Below are positions 25,333-33,847 of a stretch of DNA of 50,485 bases, in pieces (position 1 is the first letter of the stretch; the number at the start of each line of letters is the position of its first letter). A model generated the notes under the pieces. That model was not told where the DNA came from and made no database searches. It was given only the letters and a program-made list of their open reading frames with translations. A program made the translations under genes and the position numbers. The stretch is taken from positions 1 to 50,485 of the forward strand of contig JAYSPY010000116.1 of the NCBI GenBank assembly GCA_043721855.1, written 5' to 3'. The DNA is from JACMNW01 sp043721855. GTDB lineage: Bacteria; Pseudomonadota; Alphaproteobacteria; Rhodobacterales; Rhodobacteraceae.

Positions 25333-26769
25333 TCACTCTGCCGCAACTGCAACGGGCTGCGCCAGATAGGCCAGCATCGCCTCGGCGGCCTCGCGCCCAT
25401 CGCGGATTGCCCAAACCACCAAAGACGCACCGCGCACGATATCGCCCGCCGCATAAACGCCGGGCAGGTTGGTTGCATGGCTGCGGAAATCGGCCTTGAT
25501 CGTGCCCCAACGCGTGACCGCCAGCTCCGGCACGCCCCACAGCGTTGGAATTGCTTCGGGTTCAAACCCCAGCGCCATGATAGCCAGATCAGCGGCTTCA
25601 ACATAATCCGCATCTTCAATGATTTCAGGCACTTGACGCCCCGTCGCATCTGGCAGCCCAAGACGCATTTTCTGCACCATCACGCCATCCAGAACATCGC
25701 CGCCGCTAAACCCCTTTGGTGCAGAAAGCCACACAAATTCAATGCCTTCTTCCTCGGCATTTGCCACTTCGCGCAATGATCCCGGCATGTTCGCGCGGTC
25801 GCGGCGGTACAGGCATTTCACCGAAACCGCCCCTTGCCGAACAGCGGTGCGCACGCAGTCCATCGCCGTATCGCCGCCGCCGATCACCACAACCCGCTTG
25901 CCAGCCGCGTTTAGCGCGCCGCTGTCAAAATCCGCCACCGCATCGCCAAAACTTTTCCGGTTGCTCGCCGTCAGAAAATCCAGCGCCGCAACGACGCCCT
26001 TGGCACCCGATCCCGGTGCCGCCAGATCGCGCGCCTTGTAAACGCCGGTCGCAATCAGCACGGCCTGATGCTTGGCACGGATCGCGTCAAAGCTGATATC
26101 GATCCCCACCCGGCAGTTCAAAACAAACGTAACACCGCCCGCCTCCAACTGCGCAATCCGTTGCATGACAACGTCTTTTTCCAGCTTGAAGCCGGGGATA
26201 CCATAAGTCAAAAGCCCGCCTGCGCGGTCGTAACGGTCATACACCGTCACCTGCACACCCTGCCTGCGCAGCACATCGGCGGCCGCCAACCCACCGGGGC
26301 CAGCACCGATAATCGCCACCGATTCCGTGCGTTCCGCAAACGGCACAATCGGTTTTACCCAACCATTTTCCCACGCAAGATCTGTCAAATACTTTTCAAC
26401 CGCCCCAATCGTCACCGTGCCGTGGCCCGAATTTTCAATCACACAATTGCCTTCGCACAGCCGATCCTGCGGGCAAATGCGGCCGCAGATTTCGGGGAAT
26501 GTGTTGGTCGCCTGTGAAAGCTCATACGCCTCTTGCAGCCGCCCTTCCGCCGTCAGCCGCAGCCAATCGGGGATATTGTTGTGCAAGGGGCAATGCGTCT
26601 GACAAAATGGCACGCCGCATTGGCTGCACCGCCCCGCCTGCTCGGCGGCCTTCGTCGCCGCGTACTCCCGGTAAATCTCATGGAAATCAGTTGCGCGCAA
26701 ATTAGGCGCACGCTTTTCCGGCATTTCCTTCGCCACAGTGACGAATTGAAGCATACGTTGCGTGGCCAT
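25333..26769 (-). CDS. gltD: Glutamate synthase (NADPH) small subunit
   Basis: 478-residue beta subunit that passes electrons from NADPH via FAD and Fe-S clusters to GltB. The N-terminal cysteine-rich segments CSQCGVPFCQTHCP (near 45-58) and CGRICPQDRLCEGNC carry cluster ligands. An FAD-binding loop IIGAGPGGLAAAD and an NADPH-binding loop VIGGGDTAMDC follow, then the C-terminal GVYAAGDIVRGASLVVWAI. It is first in the gltD-secreted protein-gltB operon, with a candidate promoter at 26851-26878. Confidence 0.97.
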   Translation of the reverse strand: MATQRMLQFVTVAKEMPEKRAPNLRATDFHEIYREYAATKAAEQAGRCSQCGVPFCQTHCPLHNNIPDWLRLTAEGRLQEAYELSQATNTFPEICGRICPQDRLCEGNCVIENSGHGTVTIGAVEKYLTDLAWENGWVKPIVPFAERTESVAIIGAGPGGLAAADVLRRQGVQVTVYDRYDRAGGLLTYGIPGFKLEKDVVMQRIAQLEAGGVTFVLNCRVGIDISFDAIRAKHQAVLIATGVYKARDLAAPGSGAKGVVAALDFLTASNRKSFGDAVADFDSGALNAAGKRVVVIGGGDTAMDCVRTAVRQGAVSVKCLYRRDRANMPGSLREVANAEEEGIEFVWLSAPKGFSGGDVLDGVMVQKMRLGLPDATGRQVPEIIEDADYVEAADLAIMALGFEPEAIPTLWGVPELAVTRWGTIKADFRSHATNLPGVYAAGDIVRGASLVVWAIRDGREAAEAMLAYLAQPVAVAAE

Positions 26770-26850
26770 GACTGCGTCTCGCTTTCACTACTCCGGGACG
26801 CACTTTCTAACGCAGGGTTAATTCAAATAAAAGGCAGCAATACTTACCTA

Positions 26851-26878
26851 TTTATCAGTTTTCTTTCGGATAGATCAA
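26851..26878 (-). promoter_or_regulatory. Candidate gltD promoter
   Basis: On the minus strand, TTGATC (complement of 26873-26878) and GATAAA (complement of 26851-26856) are 16 bp apart, giving a leader of about 75 nt. One copy of the 12-bp repeat ATAGGTAAGTAT (26840-26851) begins right after the -10, an operator-like position. Confidence 0.45.
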
Positions 26879-26903
26879 ATATACTGCCCAAAATGCGCAG
26901 ATT

Positions 26904-26924
26904 TAGGTAACTTATACTTACCTA
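26904..26924. promoter_or_regulatory. Dyad TAGGTAA-N7-TTACCTA, repeated as a half-site
   Basis: Perfect 7-bp inverted repeat just past the uppP stop. Its right half (TACTTACCTAT, 26915-26925) recurs exactly at 26841-26851, 74 bp away, at the gltD promoter. The low GC content argues against a terminator; paired binding sites of an unknown regulator are more likely. Confidence 0.4.
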
Positions 26925-26929
26925 TACGC

Positions 26930-27733
26930 CTAAAAGCCCAATGAAAGCAGTACCAAAGCCACCCCGCCCACGATGATTCGCCACCAGCCAAACAGCGCAA
27001 ACCCGTGTGCCGACACATAAGCAAGCACCCACCGCACCACCAATACCGCCACGATAAACGCAACCACAAAGCCAATCACGATTTCCGTCATGGCGCTGCT
27101 ATCCAGCACAGCGCGGTTTTTATAAAGGTCGTAGGCAAACGCCCCGGCCATTGTCGGCATCGATAAAAAGAACGAAAACTCCCCCGCTGCCCGCGTGCTG
27201 GCACCCAGAAAACGCGCACCAACTATTGTGGCGCCAGACCGCGAAACCCCTGGAACCAGTGCCAGACACTGCACAAATCCAATCGCCAAAGCCTTGCCAA
27301 TTGGCATTTTCAAAGCGTCGTCAATCACCGGTTTTGGCGCAAAACGGTCGACAAACAACAGCACAACCCCGCCAAGGATCAGCATCACCGAAATCAACAT
27401 GGGCGATTCGAACAGCACCCGCTTGATGAAATCATGCGTCAAAACACCAATCACCACCGCTGGCAAAAACGCCACCAACACCGCCAAAATAAACCGCCGC
27501 GCCGCCGGATCACGAGGTGCTGATGAAAATACAGTCCACAGCTTTGACGCATAAACCGTCAAAATCGCCAGAACAGCACCCAGCTGAATAACCACTTCAA
27601 AAGTCTTCCCGGCACTTTCAAACTTCAAAAAATGCGCCACCAACAACAGATGCCCGGTGGACGATACCGGAATAAATTCGGTCAGACCTTCAACCAGCCC
27701 CAAAAAGGCTGCCACAATGGTGGTGTCAGTCAC
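26930..27733 (-). CDS. uppP: Undecaprenyl-diphosphatase
   Basis: Integral membrane phosphatase recycling undecaprenyl diphosphate, the lipid carrier of peptidoglycan and polysaccharides; also gives bacitracin resistance. 267 residues, about eight membrane segments. Motifs: GLVEGLTEFIPVSSTGHLLL near residues 12-31 and PGVSRSGATIVGA near 160. The start is GTG at 27733 (VTDTTIV); the open frame continues upstream to 27856, but that part overlaps the preceding gene in another frame. 13 bp after the NDUFA9-like gene. Confidence 0.94.
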   Translation of the reverse strand: MTDTTIVAAFLGLVEGLTEFIPVSSTGHLLLVAHFLKFESAGKTFEVVIQLGAVLAILTVYASKLWTVFSSAPRDPAARRFILAVLVAFLPAVVIGVLTHDFIKRVLFESPMLISVMLILGGVVLLFVDRFAPKPVIDDALKMPIGKALAIGFVQCLALVPGVSRSGATIVGARFLGASTRAAGEFSFFLSMPTMAGAFAYDLYKNRAVLDSSAMTEIVIGFVVAFIVAVLVVRWVLAYVSAHGFALFGWWRIIVGGVALVLLSLGF

Positions 27734-27746
27734 AGCACGCCCCGAT

Positions 27747-28730
27747 TCAATGCTTGCGCAGGTTTTTGGCCGAATCCTTGATCGCGGCGTATTGCCCCGA
27801 AGGTCGGTATCGCCACAGATATTCCGGCAAGACTGCCGCCATATCTGTGGGAACAATACCCAGATCGTTCAAGCCTTTAGCGCCCGGTGTCACCACGTTA
27901 TCGCGCCGCAGACTGCGCACCTGATCGGCGGTGATCATGCCATTTTTCAGCAGTCCGCCGGTTAGGAACTGCAAAGTGTCAAAGCCAAATGCCATGATCC
28001 GCGCGCCGATGAACGGAATGTTCAACACCAACCTGCGCCGTTGAATGACGCCCAGCATCCGGGTCATCAGATCACGGAAACTCGCCGCATCCGGCCCGCC
28101 AAGTTCGTACACGCCCGATGCTTTGCCCAACACACCCGCCACCGCCGCTTGCGCCACGTCATCGACATAAACCGGCTGAAACCGGGTCGCGGCCCCCACC
28201 ACTGGCAAAATAGGCCCAAGCCGCGCCATCCCGGCAAAGCGGTTGAAAAACTGGTCCTCTGCCCCGAAAATCACTGATGGCCGCAGGATTGTTGCGGTTG
28301 GAAACGCTGCCAGAACCGCCGCTTCGCCCGCTGCCTTGCTTTGCGCATAAAGACTGTCGCTGCCCGCATCCGCCCCGATGGCCGAAATGTGCACCAGCTG
28401 GCCTACACCCAATTCCGCCGCCAACCGCGCGATCCGCCCGGCCCCCAGATTCTGGATTGCCTCAAAACTGTTGCGCCCGCCTTTGTCAAACGTGCCCACA
28501 CAGTTGACCACCGCAACGGCCCCCAGCATCACGGCGCGCACCGATGCATCATCGCGTATGTTGCAAAACACCGGCTCCACTTGGCCAACATCGCCGTAGG
28601 ATTTCACAAACAGCGCTTCATTGGGCCGCCGCGTCGCCACCCGCACCCGCCAGCCTTCTTTTGCCATCCGCCGGGCGATATAGCGCCCAACAAAGCCCGA
28701 ACCACCGTATATCGTGACCAGCTTGTTCAT
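27747..28730 (-). CDS. NAD(P)-binding atypical SDR, complex I NDUFA9-like
   Basis: 327-residue atypical short-chain dehydrogenase/epimerase-like protein. The Rossmann loop GGSGFVG is at residues 9-15; a VHISAIGAD stretch and a YAQSKAAGE motif (Tyr-x3-Lys) follow near 115-135. Its family includes NDUFA9, an accessory complex I subunit in mitochondria; bacterial homologues are common in alphaproteobacteria but poorly characterised. Upstream of uppP in the same orientation. Catalysis is unproven. Confidence 0.85.
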   Translation of the reverse strand: MNKLVTIYGGSGFVGRYIARRMAKEGWRVRVATRRPNEALFVKSYGDVGQVEPVFCNIRDDASVRAVMLGAVAVVNCVGTFDKGGRNSFEAIQNLGAGRIARLAAELGVGQLVHISAIGADAGSDSLYAQSKAAGEAAVLAAFPTATILRPSVIFGAEDQFFNRFAGMARLGPILPVVGAATRFQPVYVDDVAQAAVAGVLGKASGVYELGGPDAASFRDLMTRMLGVIQRRRLVLNIPFIGARIMAFGFDTLQFLTGGLLKNGMITADQVRSLRRDNVVTPGAKGLNDLGIVPTDMAAVLPEYLWRYRPSGQYAAIKDSAKNLRKH

Positions 28731-28876
28731 CCATCCGCCCCTTCAGGTTCGGCCATCTGTTGCCAGCTTCATTACCGATCACGACGCGCTGGAACAAGCC
28801 GCAATGCGCGGCAATTTTTGCCGACCCCCGGTTGACACTGCACCCTCGGGCATTTACCACCGGATCACGACATCGG

Positions 28877-28962
28877 GCCCTGGTGGCGGAATTGGTAGAC
28901 GCGCTGGTTTCAGGTACCAGTGTTCACAAGACGTGGAGGTTCGAGTCCTCTCCTGGGCACCA
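28877..28962 (+). tRNA. tRNA-Leu (anticodon CAG)
   Basis: 86-nt class II tRNA with encoded CCA. The acceptor GCCCTGG faces CCTGGGC with one U-U mismatch at position 5:68. The anticodon loop TTCAGGT (28909-28915) gives CAG at 28911-28913, reading CUG leucine codons. The D-arm GGCGGAATTGGTAGACGC and the T-loop GGTTCGAGTCC are canonical. A terminator follows at 28971. Confidence 0.97.
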
Positions 28963-28970
28963 AGTTGTGC

Positions 28971-28994
28971 AAGGTCGCCTTCGGGCGGCCTTTT
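28971..28994 (+). terminator. Rho-independent terminator of tRNA-Leu
   Basis: AAGGTCGCC-TTCG-GGCGGCCTT: a 9-bp stem with a stable TTCG tetraloop and a following T-run (TTTT), 8 nt after the tRNA. Confidence 0.85.
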
Positions 28995-29069
28995 GCATTT
29001 GCGGCTCAGCCGTTGACCCTGTCCTTGCACAGGGTTACTTGCCAATGAAACCCCTGCAAGGATCACACC

Positions 29070-29684
29070 GTGGCCATTCATCTGTACCGCAACGATCTGC
29101 CCGATGGCCTGACGCTAGGCCGCGTGGTGGCGATTGATACTGAAACCATGGGCCTTAATCCGCAGCGTGACAGGCTTTGCTTGGTGCAACTGTCTTCAGG
29201 GGATGGCAATGCGCATCTGGTGCAGATCATGCGGGGGCAAACCTCTGCCCCAAATCTGGAAAAGCTGCTGACCGATCCTGCCACCATCAAACTGTTCCAC
29301 TTTGGCCGCTTTGACGTAGCCGCGCTGAAGGCCGCGTTTGGTGTGACCACCGCCCCGGTCTGGTGCACCAAAATCGCCGCCAAGCTGGTGCGCACATTTA
29401 CCGATCGGCACGGGCTGAAATACCTGCTGCAAGAACTGGTCGGCGTCGATGTGTCCAAGCAACAGCAAACCTCGGATTGGGGGTCGGAAGCCCTGTCTGA
29501 CGCGCAAAAAGAATATGCAGCATCCGACGTATTGTACCTGCACAAGCTAAAGGCCGAGCTGGAAAAATGCCTGATCCGCGAAGATCGCTTGGCATTGGCG
29601 CAAGCCTGCTTTGATTTCCTGCCCACACGGGCAGAACTGGATCTGCTGGGGTGGGATGAGCCGAATGACATCTTCCACCACTGA
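29070..29684 (+). CDS. rnd: Ribonuclease D-type 3'-5' exonuclease (short form)
   Basis: DEDDy 3'-5' exoribonuclease of 204 residues. Asp23 and Glu25 (AIDTET), Asp82 (FHFGRFD), and Tyr149/Asp153 (YAASDVLYL) form the DEDDy set. It has only the catalytic domain; the HRDC domain of E. coli RNase D is absent, as in many alphaproteobacterial homologues. The start is GTG at 29070 with AAGGA 7 nt upstream. Its 3' end overlaps the start of kdsD by about 20 bp. It lies just after tRNA-Leu, suitable for tRNA 3' trimming, though that is inference. Confidence 0.9.
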   Translation: MAIHLYRNDLPDGLTLGRVVAIDTETMGLNPQRDRLCLVQLSSGDGNAHLVQIMRGQTSAPNLEKLLTDPATIKLFHFGRFDVAALKAAFGVTTAPVWCTKIAAKLVRTFTDRHGLKYLLQELVGVDVSKQQQTSDWGSEALSDAQKEYAASDVLYLHKLKAELEKCLIREDRLALAQACFDFLPTRAELDLLGWDEPNDIFHH

Positions 29685-30633
29685 CCCGTTCGAAGATATC
29701 GCCCGACGTGTGATCACGCGCGAGGCCGACGCGCTGACCATGCTGGCCGCCAGCATTGGTCCCAGCTTTGCCGCCGCTGCCGCCCTTATAATGGCGGCCC
29801 AAGGTCGCGTTATCGTGTCTGGCATGGGTAAATCGGGCCATATAGCGCGCAAAATCGCGGCTACCTTCGCCTCTACCGGCACACCTGCGCAATTCGTGCA
29901 CCCAGCCGAGGCCAGCCACGGCGATTTAGGCATGGTGATGCGCGGGGATGTCCTGTTGGTGCTGTCGAACTCTGGCGAGACGCCGGAGCTTGATCATATC
30001 GTGGCCCACAGCCGCCGTTTTGACATCCCACTGATCGGCATCGCGGGCCGCGAAGGGTCTACGCTTTTGCGCCAATCAGATGTGGCAATCCTTCTGCCCG
30101 ACGCGCCTGAGGCTTGTGACCAAGGCATCGTGCCGACCACATCCACCACCATGACGTTGGCATTGGGGGATGCGCTGGCCGTGGCTTTGATGGAACATCG
30201 CCAATTCACGCCCGAACATTTCCGCATCTTCCACCCCGGCGGCAAACTTGGGGCCCGTCTTGCCCGCGTCGAAAGTCTGATGCATGCCGATATGCCATTG
30301 GTGCGCCATGATACTGCGATGAGCGAAGCCTTGCTGATCATTTCCGCCAAGGGCTTTGGCGTTGTTGGCGTTACGGATGATGACGGCTATCTGTTGGGTG
30401 TGGTGACCGACGGCGATCTTCGCCGCCATATGGACGGGCTTTTATCGCTGACCGCCGGGCAAGTGATGACAGTGGGTCCGCGCACCATCGGGCCGGGGTC
30501 TTTGGCTGAAAAGGCGGTAGCTGTGATGAACGACAAGAAAATCACCTGCCTGTTTGTCGTTGACCCCGAGGCAAGCCGCGCACCCGTGGGGATTATTCAT
30601 ATCCACGATTGCCTGCGCGCAGGGGTGGCATAG
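29665..30633 (+). CDS. kdsD: Arabinose-5-phosphate isomerase (KpsF/GutQ family)
   Basis: Interconverts ribulose 5-phosphate and arabinose 5-phosphate, the first step to KDO for LPS and capsule; 322 residues. N-terminal SIS domain (VSGMGKSGHIARKIAATFASTG, then SNSGETPE) and two C-terminal CBS domains (MSEALLIISAKGFGVVGV..., and AEKAVAVMNDKKITCLFVV). I choose the ATG at 29665 because a GGTGGG site is about 8 nt upstream; ATG 29656 is an alternative. Start of the kdsD-lptC-lptA-lptB run. Confidence 0.95.
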   Translation: MTSSTTDPFEDIARRVITREADALTMLAASIGPSFAAAAALIMAAQGRVIVSGMGKSGHIARKIAATFASTGTPAQFVHPAEASHGDLGMVMRGDVLLVLSNSGETPELDHIVAHSRRFDIPLIGIAGREGSTLLRQSDVAILLPDAPEACDQGIVPTTSTTMTLALGDALAVALMEHRQFTPEHFRIFHPGGKLGARLARVESLMHADMPLVRHDTAMSEALLIISAKGFGVVGVTDDDGYLLGVVTDGDLRRHMDGLLSLTAGQVMTVGPRTIGPGSLAEKAVAVMNDKKITCLFVVDPEASRAPVGIIHIHDCLRAGVA

Positions 30634-30638
30634 CCCGC

Positions 30639-31244
30639 ATGGCCACATCGGAAAATCTGCATTCAAAGCTGGTGGCTTGGGCAAAGGTTACCTTGCCGTT
30701 GCTGGCGCTTGGACTTCTTGCCACATTGTTTCTGTTTTCGCGCAAGATCGACCCGACCGATGCCATACCCTACGCCGATGTTGATGTCGAAGAGCGCGCC
30801 CGCGAACCCCGGTTAACCATGCCAACATTTGCAGGCGTCACCTCTGACGGATCGGCGCTATTCATAGCCGCAACCGAAGCCCGGCCAGACAGCGCAACTG
30901 GCATCGGCACGGCCATGGGGATCGAGGGCAAGCTTGAAACCCCCGATGGTGCCCGCGTTGATATGCTGGCGGCCAAAGGCGTGCTGAATACCGAAGCGGG
31001 CGTGATGACATTGGACGGCGGCGTTAGCCTGACCACAACCACCGGATATGCGATCAAGACCCAAACCCTGGTGGCCAAGCTGGATCAAACCAGCCTGACC
31101 AGCCCCGATGCAATCACCGCAACAACCCCAATGGGGCAGTTGCAGGCCGGTGAAATGTCGCTGACGCAAGACCCGAAACAGGCAAAATCCTATCTACTGG
31201 TGTTCAAGGGCCACGTAAAACTGCTATACACGCCGAAAAAGTGA
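30639..31244 (+). CDS. lptC: LPS export protein LptC
   Basis: 201-residue bitopic inner-membrane protein that receives LPS from LptB2FG and hands it to LptA. One membrane segment lies at about residues 14-32 (VTLPLLALGLLATLFLF); the periplasmic part has the beta-rich OstA/LptC pattern (GTAMGIEGKLETPDG...ML...GVLNTEAGVMTLDGGV). It begins 5 bp after kdsD and precedes lptA by 22 bp. The sequence is diverged, but context settles the call. Confidence 0.9.
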   Translation: MATSENLHSKLVAWAKVTLPLLALGLLATLFLFSRKIDPTDAIPYADVDVEERAREPRLTMPTFAGVTSDGSALFIAATEARPDSATGIGTAMGIEGKLETPDGARVDMLAAKGVLNTEAGVMTLDGGVSLTTTTGYAIKTQTLVAKLDQTSLTSPDAITATTPMGQLQAGEMSLTQDPKQAKSYLLVFKGHVKLLYTPKK

Positions 31245-31266
31245 CGAACTGAATTAGAGGCCAAGC

Positions 31267-31764
31267 ATGTTGAAACCAATTTTAATGCTGACAGCCGTGC
31301 TTGCTTTGGGCCTGACATCTGTGCAGCTGAGTGCGCAACAGGCCAACATTGCCTTTGGCGGGATCAAGCAAGACACCACTCTGCCCGTCACACTTGATGC
31401 CGACAGTCTGGCCATCAACAATGCCGATGGGACGGCCAAATTTACCGGAAATGTGGTTGTAGCGCAGGGCGAAATGCGGCTGACCGCTGGCGAAGTGCAG
31501 GTCGAATATTTACCCGATGGCGGCGGCATCAAAACCCTGCATGCCACGGGCGGCGTGACACTTACCAACGCAAGCGACGCCGCCGAGGCGAAAGAGGCAC
31601 TTTATACCATCGATTCGGGGAACGTGGTGATGACGGGCGATGTGTTGCTTACCCAAGGCGCCAATGCCATTTCCGGGCAAAAGCTGGTGCTTAACCTCAA
31701 AGACGGCACAGGCGTGATGGAAGGGCGGGTGCAAACCGTCTTCAACCCGAGTGTGAAGAAATGA
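31267..31764 (+). CDS. lptA: LPS transport periplasmic protein LptA
   Basis: 165-residue periplasmic protein forming the LPS-carrying bridge between LptC and LptD. N-terminal signal peptide of about 23 residues (MLKPILMLTAVLALG...). The OstA-like jellyroll appears as VTLDADSLAINNADGTAKFTG and a repeat TIDSGNVVMTGDVLLTQGAN. Start ATG preceded by AGAGG. Its end overlaps the lptB ATG (ATGA, 31761-31764). Confidence 0.93.
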   Translation: MLKPILMLTAVLALGLTSVQLSAQQANIAFGGIKQDTTLPVTLDADSLAINNADGTAKFTGNVVVAQGEMRLTAGEVQVEYLPDGGGIKTLHATGGVTLTNASDAAEAKEALYTIDSGNVVMTGDVLLTQGANAISGQKLVLNLKDGTGVMEGRVQTVFNPSVKK

Positions 31765-32519
31765 CCACACCTGAACTGACCGTCACCATGGGCGATGCCG
31801 GGCTGCACATCCGCAACCTGCGCAAAAGCTACAAAAAACGCCCGGTAATCCGCGACGTATCAATAGACTTGAACCGGGGTGAAGTTGTGGCCCTGCTTGG
31901 CCCCAACGGGTCTGGCAAGACCACCTGTTTTTATTCCATCGCTGGTCTGGTCACACCCGAAGGCGGCCAAGTGATCATCGACGGCCGCGATGTTACAGCC
32001 CTGCCGATGTACCGCCGCGCCCGGCTTGGCATTGGGTATCTGCCACAAGAAGTGTCTATCTTTCGCGGTCTGTCGGTTGAAGATAACATCCTGTCCGTCC
32101 TGGAGATTGCAGTAGCCGATCGCCACAAACGCCGCGAGCGGCTGGAAGAGCTGCTATCCGAATTTTCCATCACCCATCTGCGCCAGGCCCCTGCATTGGC
32201 GCTTTCGGGCGGTGAACGAAGGCGCGTTGAAATCGCGCGCTGCCTGGCAGCCGATCCGAAATATCTGCTGCTGGATGAGCCCTTCGCGGGCGTTGATCCC
32301 ATCGCGGTGGGTGAAATCCGCCACCTCGTGCATGATTTGAAATCGCGTGGCATCGGCGTGCTGATCACCGATCATAACGTGCGCGAAACGCTGGATATTG
32401 TGGACCGCGCCTATATCTTGCACGACGGCAAAGTGTTGATGAGCGGCACCACCGACGAGGTGGTCCGCGACGAAACCGTGCGCCGCGTCTATCTGGGCCA
32501 GAACTTCCGCATCAACTAA
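31761..32519 (+). CDS. lptB: LPS export ABC transporter ATPase LptB
   Basis: 252-residue ABC ATPase of the LptB2FG exporter. Walker A GPNGSGKTT (near residues 53-61), Q-loop YLPQEVSIFRGLSVEDNI, signature LSGGERRRVEIAR, Walker B YLLLDEPFAGVDP, and switch His in LITDHNVRE. The length and the EPFAGVDPIAV segment are typical of LptB. Coupled to lptA. Unlike in E. coli, rpoN does not follow; 241 bp later comes hpf. Confidence 0.97.
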   Translation: MTTPELTVTMGDAGLHIRNLRKSYKKRPVIRDVSIDLNRGEVVALLGPNGSGKTTCFYSIAGLVTPEGGQVIIDGRDVTALPMYRRARLGIGYLPQEVSIFRGLSVEDNILSVLEIAVADRHKRRERLEELLSEFSITHLRQAPALALSGGERRRVEIARCLAADPKYLLLDEPFAGVDPIAVGEIRHLVHDLKSRGIGVLITDHNVRETLDIVDRAYILHDGKVLMSGTTDEVVRDETVRRVYLGQNFRIN

Positions 32520-32563
32520 AGCGGGGATACCTGCGTAGCTGTAAAATTGGCATGATGAAGCTG

Positions 32564-32594
32564 TTGACAAGCGGCCCCGATTTGCCGCCAAATA
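32564..32594 (+). promoter_or_regulatory. Possible promoter upstream of hpf
   Basis: TTGACA, an exact -35 hexamer, is at 32564-32569 in the 241-bp lptB-hpf gap, but the -10 region (around CAAATA, 32589-32594) is poor. The gap holds no open frame with a credible product; it is where rpoN lies in many other genomes. Confidence 0.3.
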
Positions 32595-32760
32595 CCCGTG
32601 ATGCGTGTAACGATCACCAGCACCAAAACACCACCAGCGGCTGGCGCAAGCCCGCGCCACCGCCCCCTGTCCCACGCATTAAATCCAATGGAAATATCTG
32701 AATGGCAGGCCGCTGCGCATTCCGCATCAGCGGCGTTGCCATCTGCACGAAGGAGGCATT

Positions 32761-33345
32761 ATGCGCTACCAGATCAGTGGCAAACAAATCGACATCGGCG
32801 AGGCCCTTCAAACCCATGTAAAGGCCGAATTGGGCGAGGTCGTTGAAAAATACGCCCAACGCCCAACTGAGGTGGTCGTTTTCTTTTCCCGCGTAGCTCA
32901 TGAATTCACCTGCGAGACCACGCTGCATCTGTCCACCGGGCTGAACGCCCAGGCCAAGGGCCATTCGACGGAAATTTACGCCGCCTTCGAATCCTGCCGC
33001 GAGAAAATGGACAAGCAGCTGCGCCGCTACAAGCGCCGCTTGCGCAACCATCATAAAGACCGTGTGCACCCCGTTGAATTTGACGGCGGCTCCAGCTATA
33101 TCCTCGCCGCATCGAATGATCGTGATGACCACGAGGATACGGAACCCGATACGCTGCAACCCATTGTCATCGCCGAAATGGAAACCAAAATCCCGTCTGT
33201 CACCGTGGGCGAGGCCGTGATGCAGTTGGAACTGACGGGGCACCGCATGTTGGTGTTTCGCAACGAAGGCCATGGTGGCGTGAATGTTGTCTATCGGCGT
33301 GACGACGGGAATATCGGTTGGATAGACCCGCGCAACGCCAAGTAA
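32761..33345 (+). CDS. hpf: Ribosome hibernation-promoting factor, long form
   Basis: 194-residue ribosome-binding protein that inactivates ribosomes by dimerisation or blocking in stationary phase. The N-terminal S30AE/YfiA domain (MRYQISGKQIDIGEAL..., ending RRYKRRLRNHH) is followed by a linker and a C-terminal dimerisation domain (VGEAVMQLELTGHRMLVFRN...VVYRRDDGNIGWI) found only in long HPF. It has a near-perfect AAGGAGG ribosome site, suggesting strong translation. 37 bp before ptsN. Confidence 0.95.
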   Translation: MRYQISGKQIDIGEALQTHVKAELGEVVEKYAQRPTEVVVFFSRVAHEFTCETTLHLSTGLNAQAKGHSTEIYAAFESCREKMDKQLRRYKRRLRNHHKDRVHPVEFDGGSSYILAASNDRDDHEDTEPDTLQPIVIAEMETKIPSVTVGEAVMQLELTGHRMLVFRNEGHGGVNVVYRRDDGNIGWIDPRNAK

Positions 33346-33382
33346 AGCGCCCGCTAAGATGGCGCAGGAACACCGAACGGCT

Positions 33383-33847
33383 ATGGAATTATCGAAGCTA
33401 TTGTTGCCCGGCGCCGTTCGGGTTGTGGCCCAGCTTGCAAGCAAAAAACGCCTGTTTCAGGAATTGGGCGAACTTGTATCGCACGCCTACGGTCTGAATG
33501 CCGCCACTGCCATTGACGGCTTGCAAGAACGCGAAAGCCTTGGTGCAACGGGCGTGGGACACGGCATCGCTTTGCCCCATGCCCGGCTGCAAGATCTGAC
33601 CCATATCAGGGCCATATTCCTGCGGCTTGAACGGCCACTGGATTACGATTCGGTTGACAGGCAGCCGGTGGATTTAATCTTTGCCCTGTTCGCGCCGAAA
33701 GATTCCGGCGTTGACCATCTGAAAGCCTTGGCTCTTGTGTCACGCACCATGCGCGATCCCGGTATCTGCGCCAAACTGCGGGCGAATACCGATACCGGCA
33801 AGCTGCACGCCATTCTGACCGAAGCCCGCGCCATTCAGGCCGCCTGA
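33383..33847 (+). CDS. ptsN: PTS nitrogen-regulatory EIIA protein
   Basis: 154-residue EIIA-Ntr. The phosphorylated histidine is His66 in GHGIALPHAR. The nitrogen PTS relays phosphate from PtsP via NPr and affects potassium, envelope and carbon regulation. I chose the ATG at 33383 because MELSKLLLPGAVRV fits the family N-terminus; an in-frame ATG at 33359 would add eight residues. The final 13 bp overlap the end of the convergent sulfotransferase gene. Confidence 0.95.
   Translation: MELSKLLLPGAVRVVAQLASKKRLFQELGELVSHAYGLNAATAIDGLQERESLGATGVGHGIALPHARLQDLTHIRAIFLRLERPLDYDSVDRQPVDLIFALFAPKDSGVDHLKALALVSRTMRDPGICAKLRANTDTGKLHAILTEARAIQAA

Noticed and set aside
28877..28962. U-U mismatch in the tRNA-Leu acceptor as a sign of a pseudo-tRNA
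   Set aside because: All other stems, the loops and CCA are intact, and E. coli tRNA-Leu(CAG) as I recall it is also not Watson-Crick paired at 5:68.
32614..33444. Minus-strand open frame of 276 codons
   Set aside because: Antisense to hpf, which has a clear family match and ribosome site.
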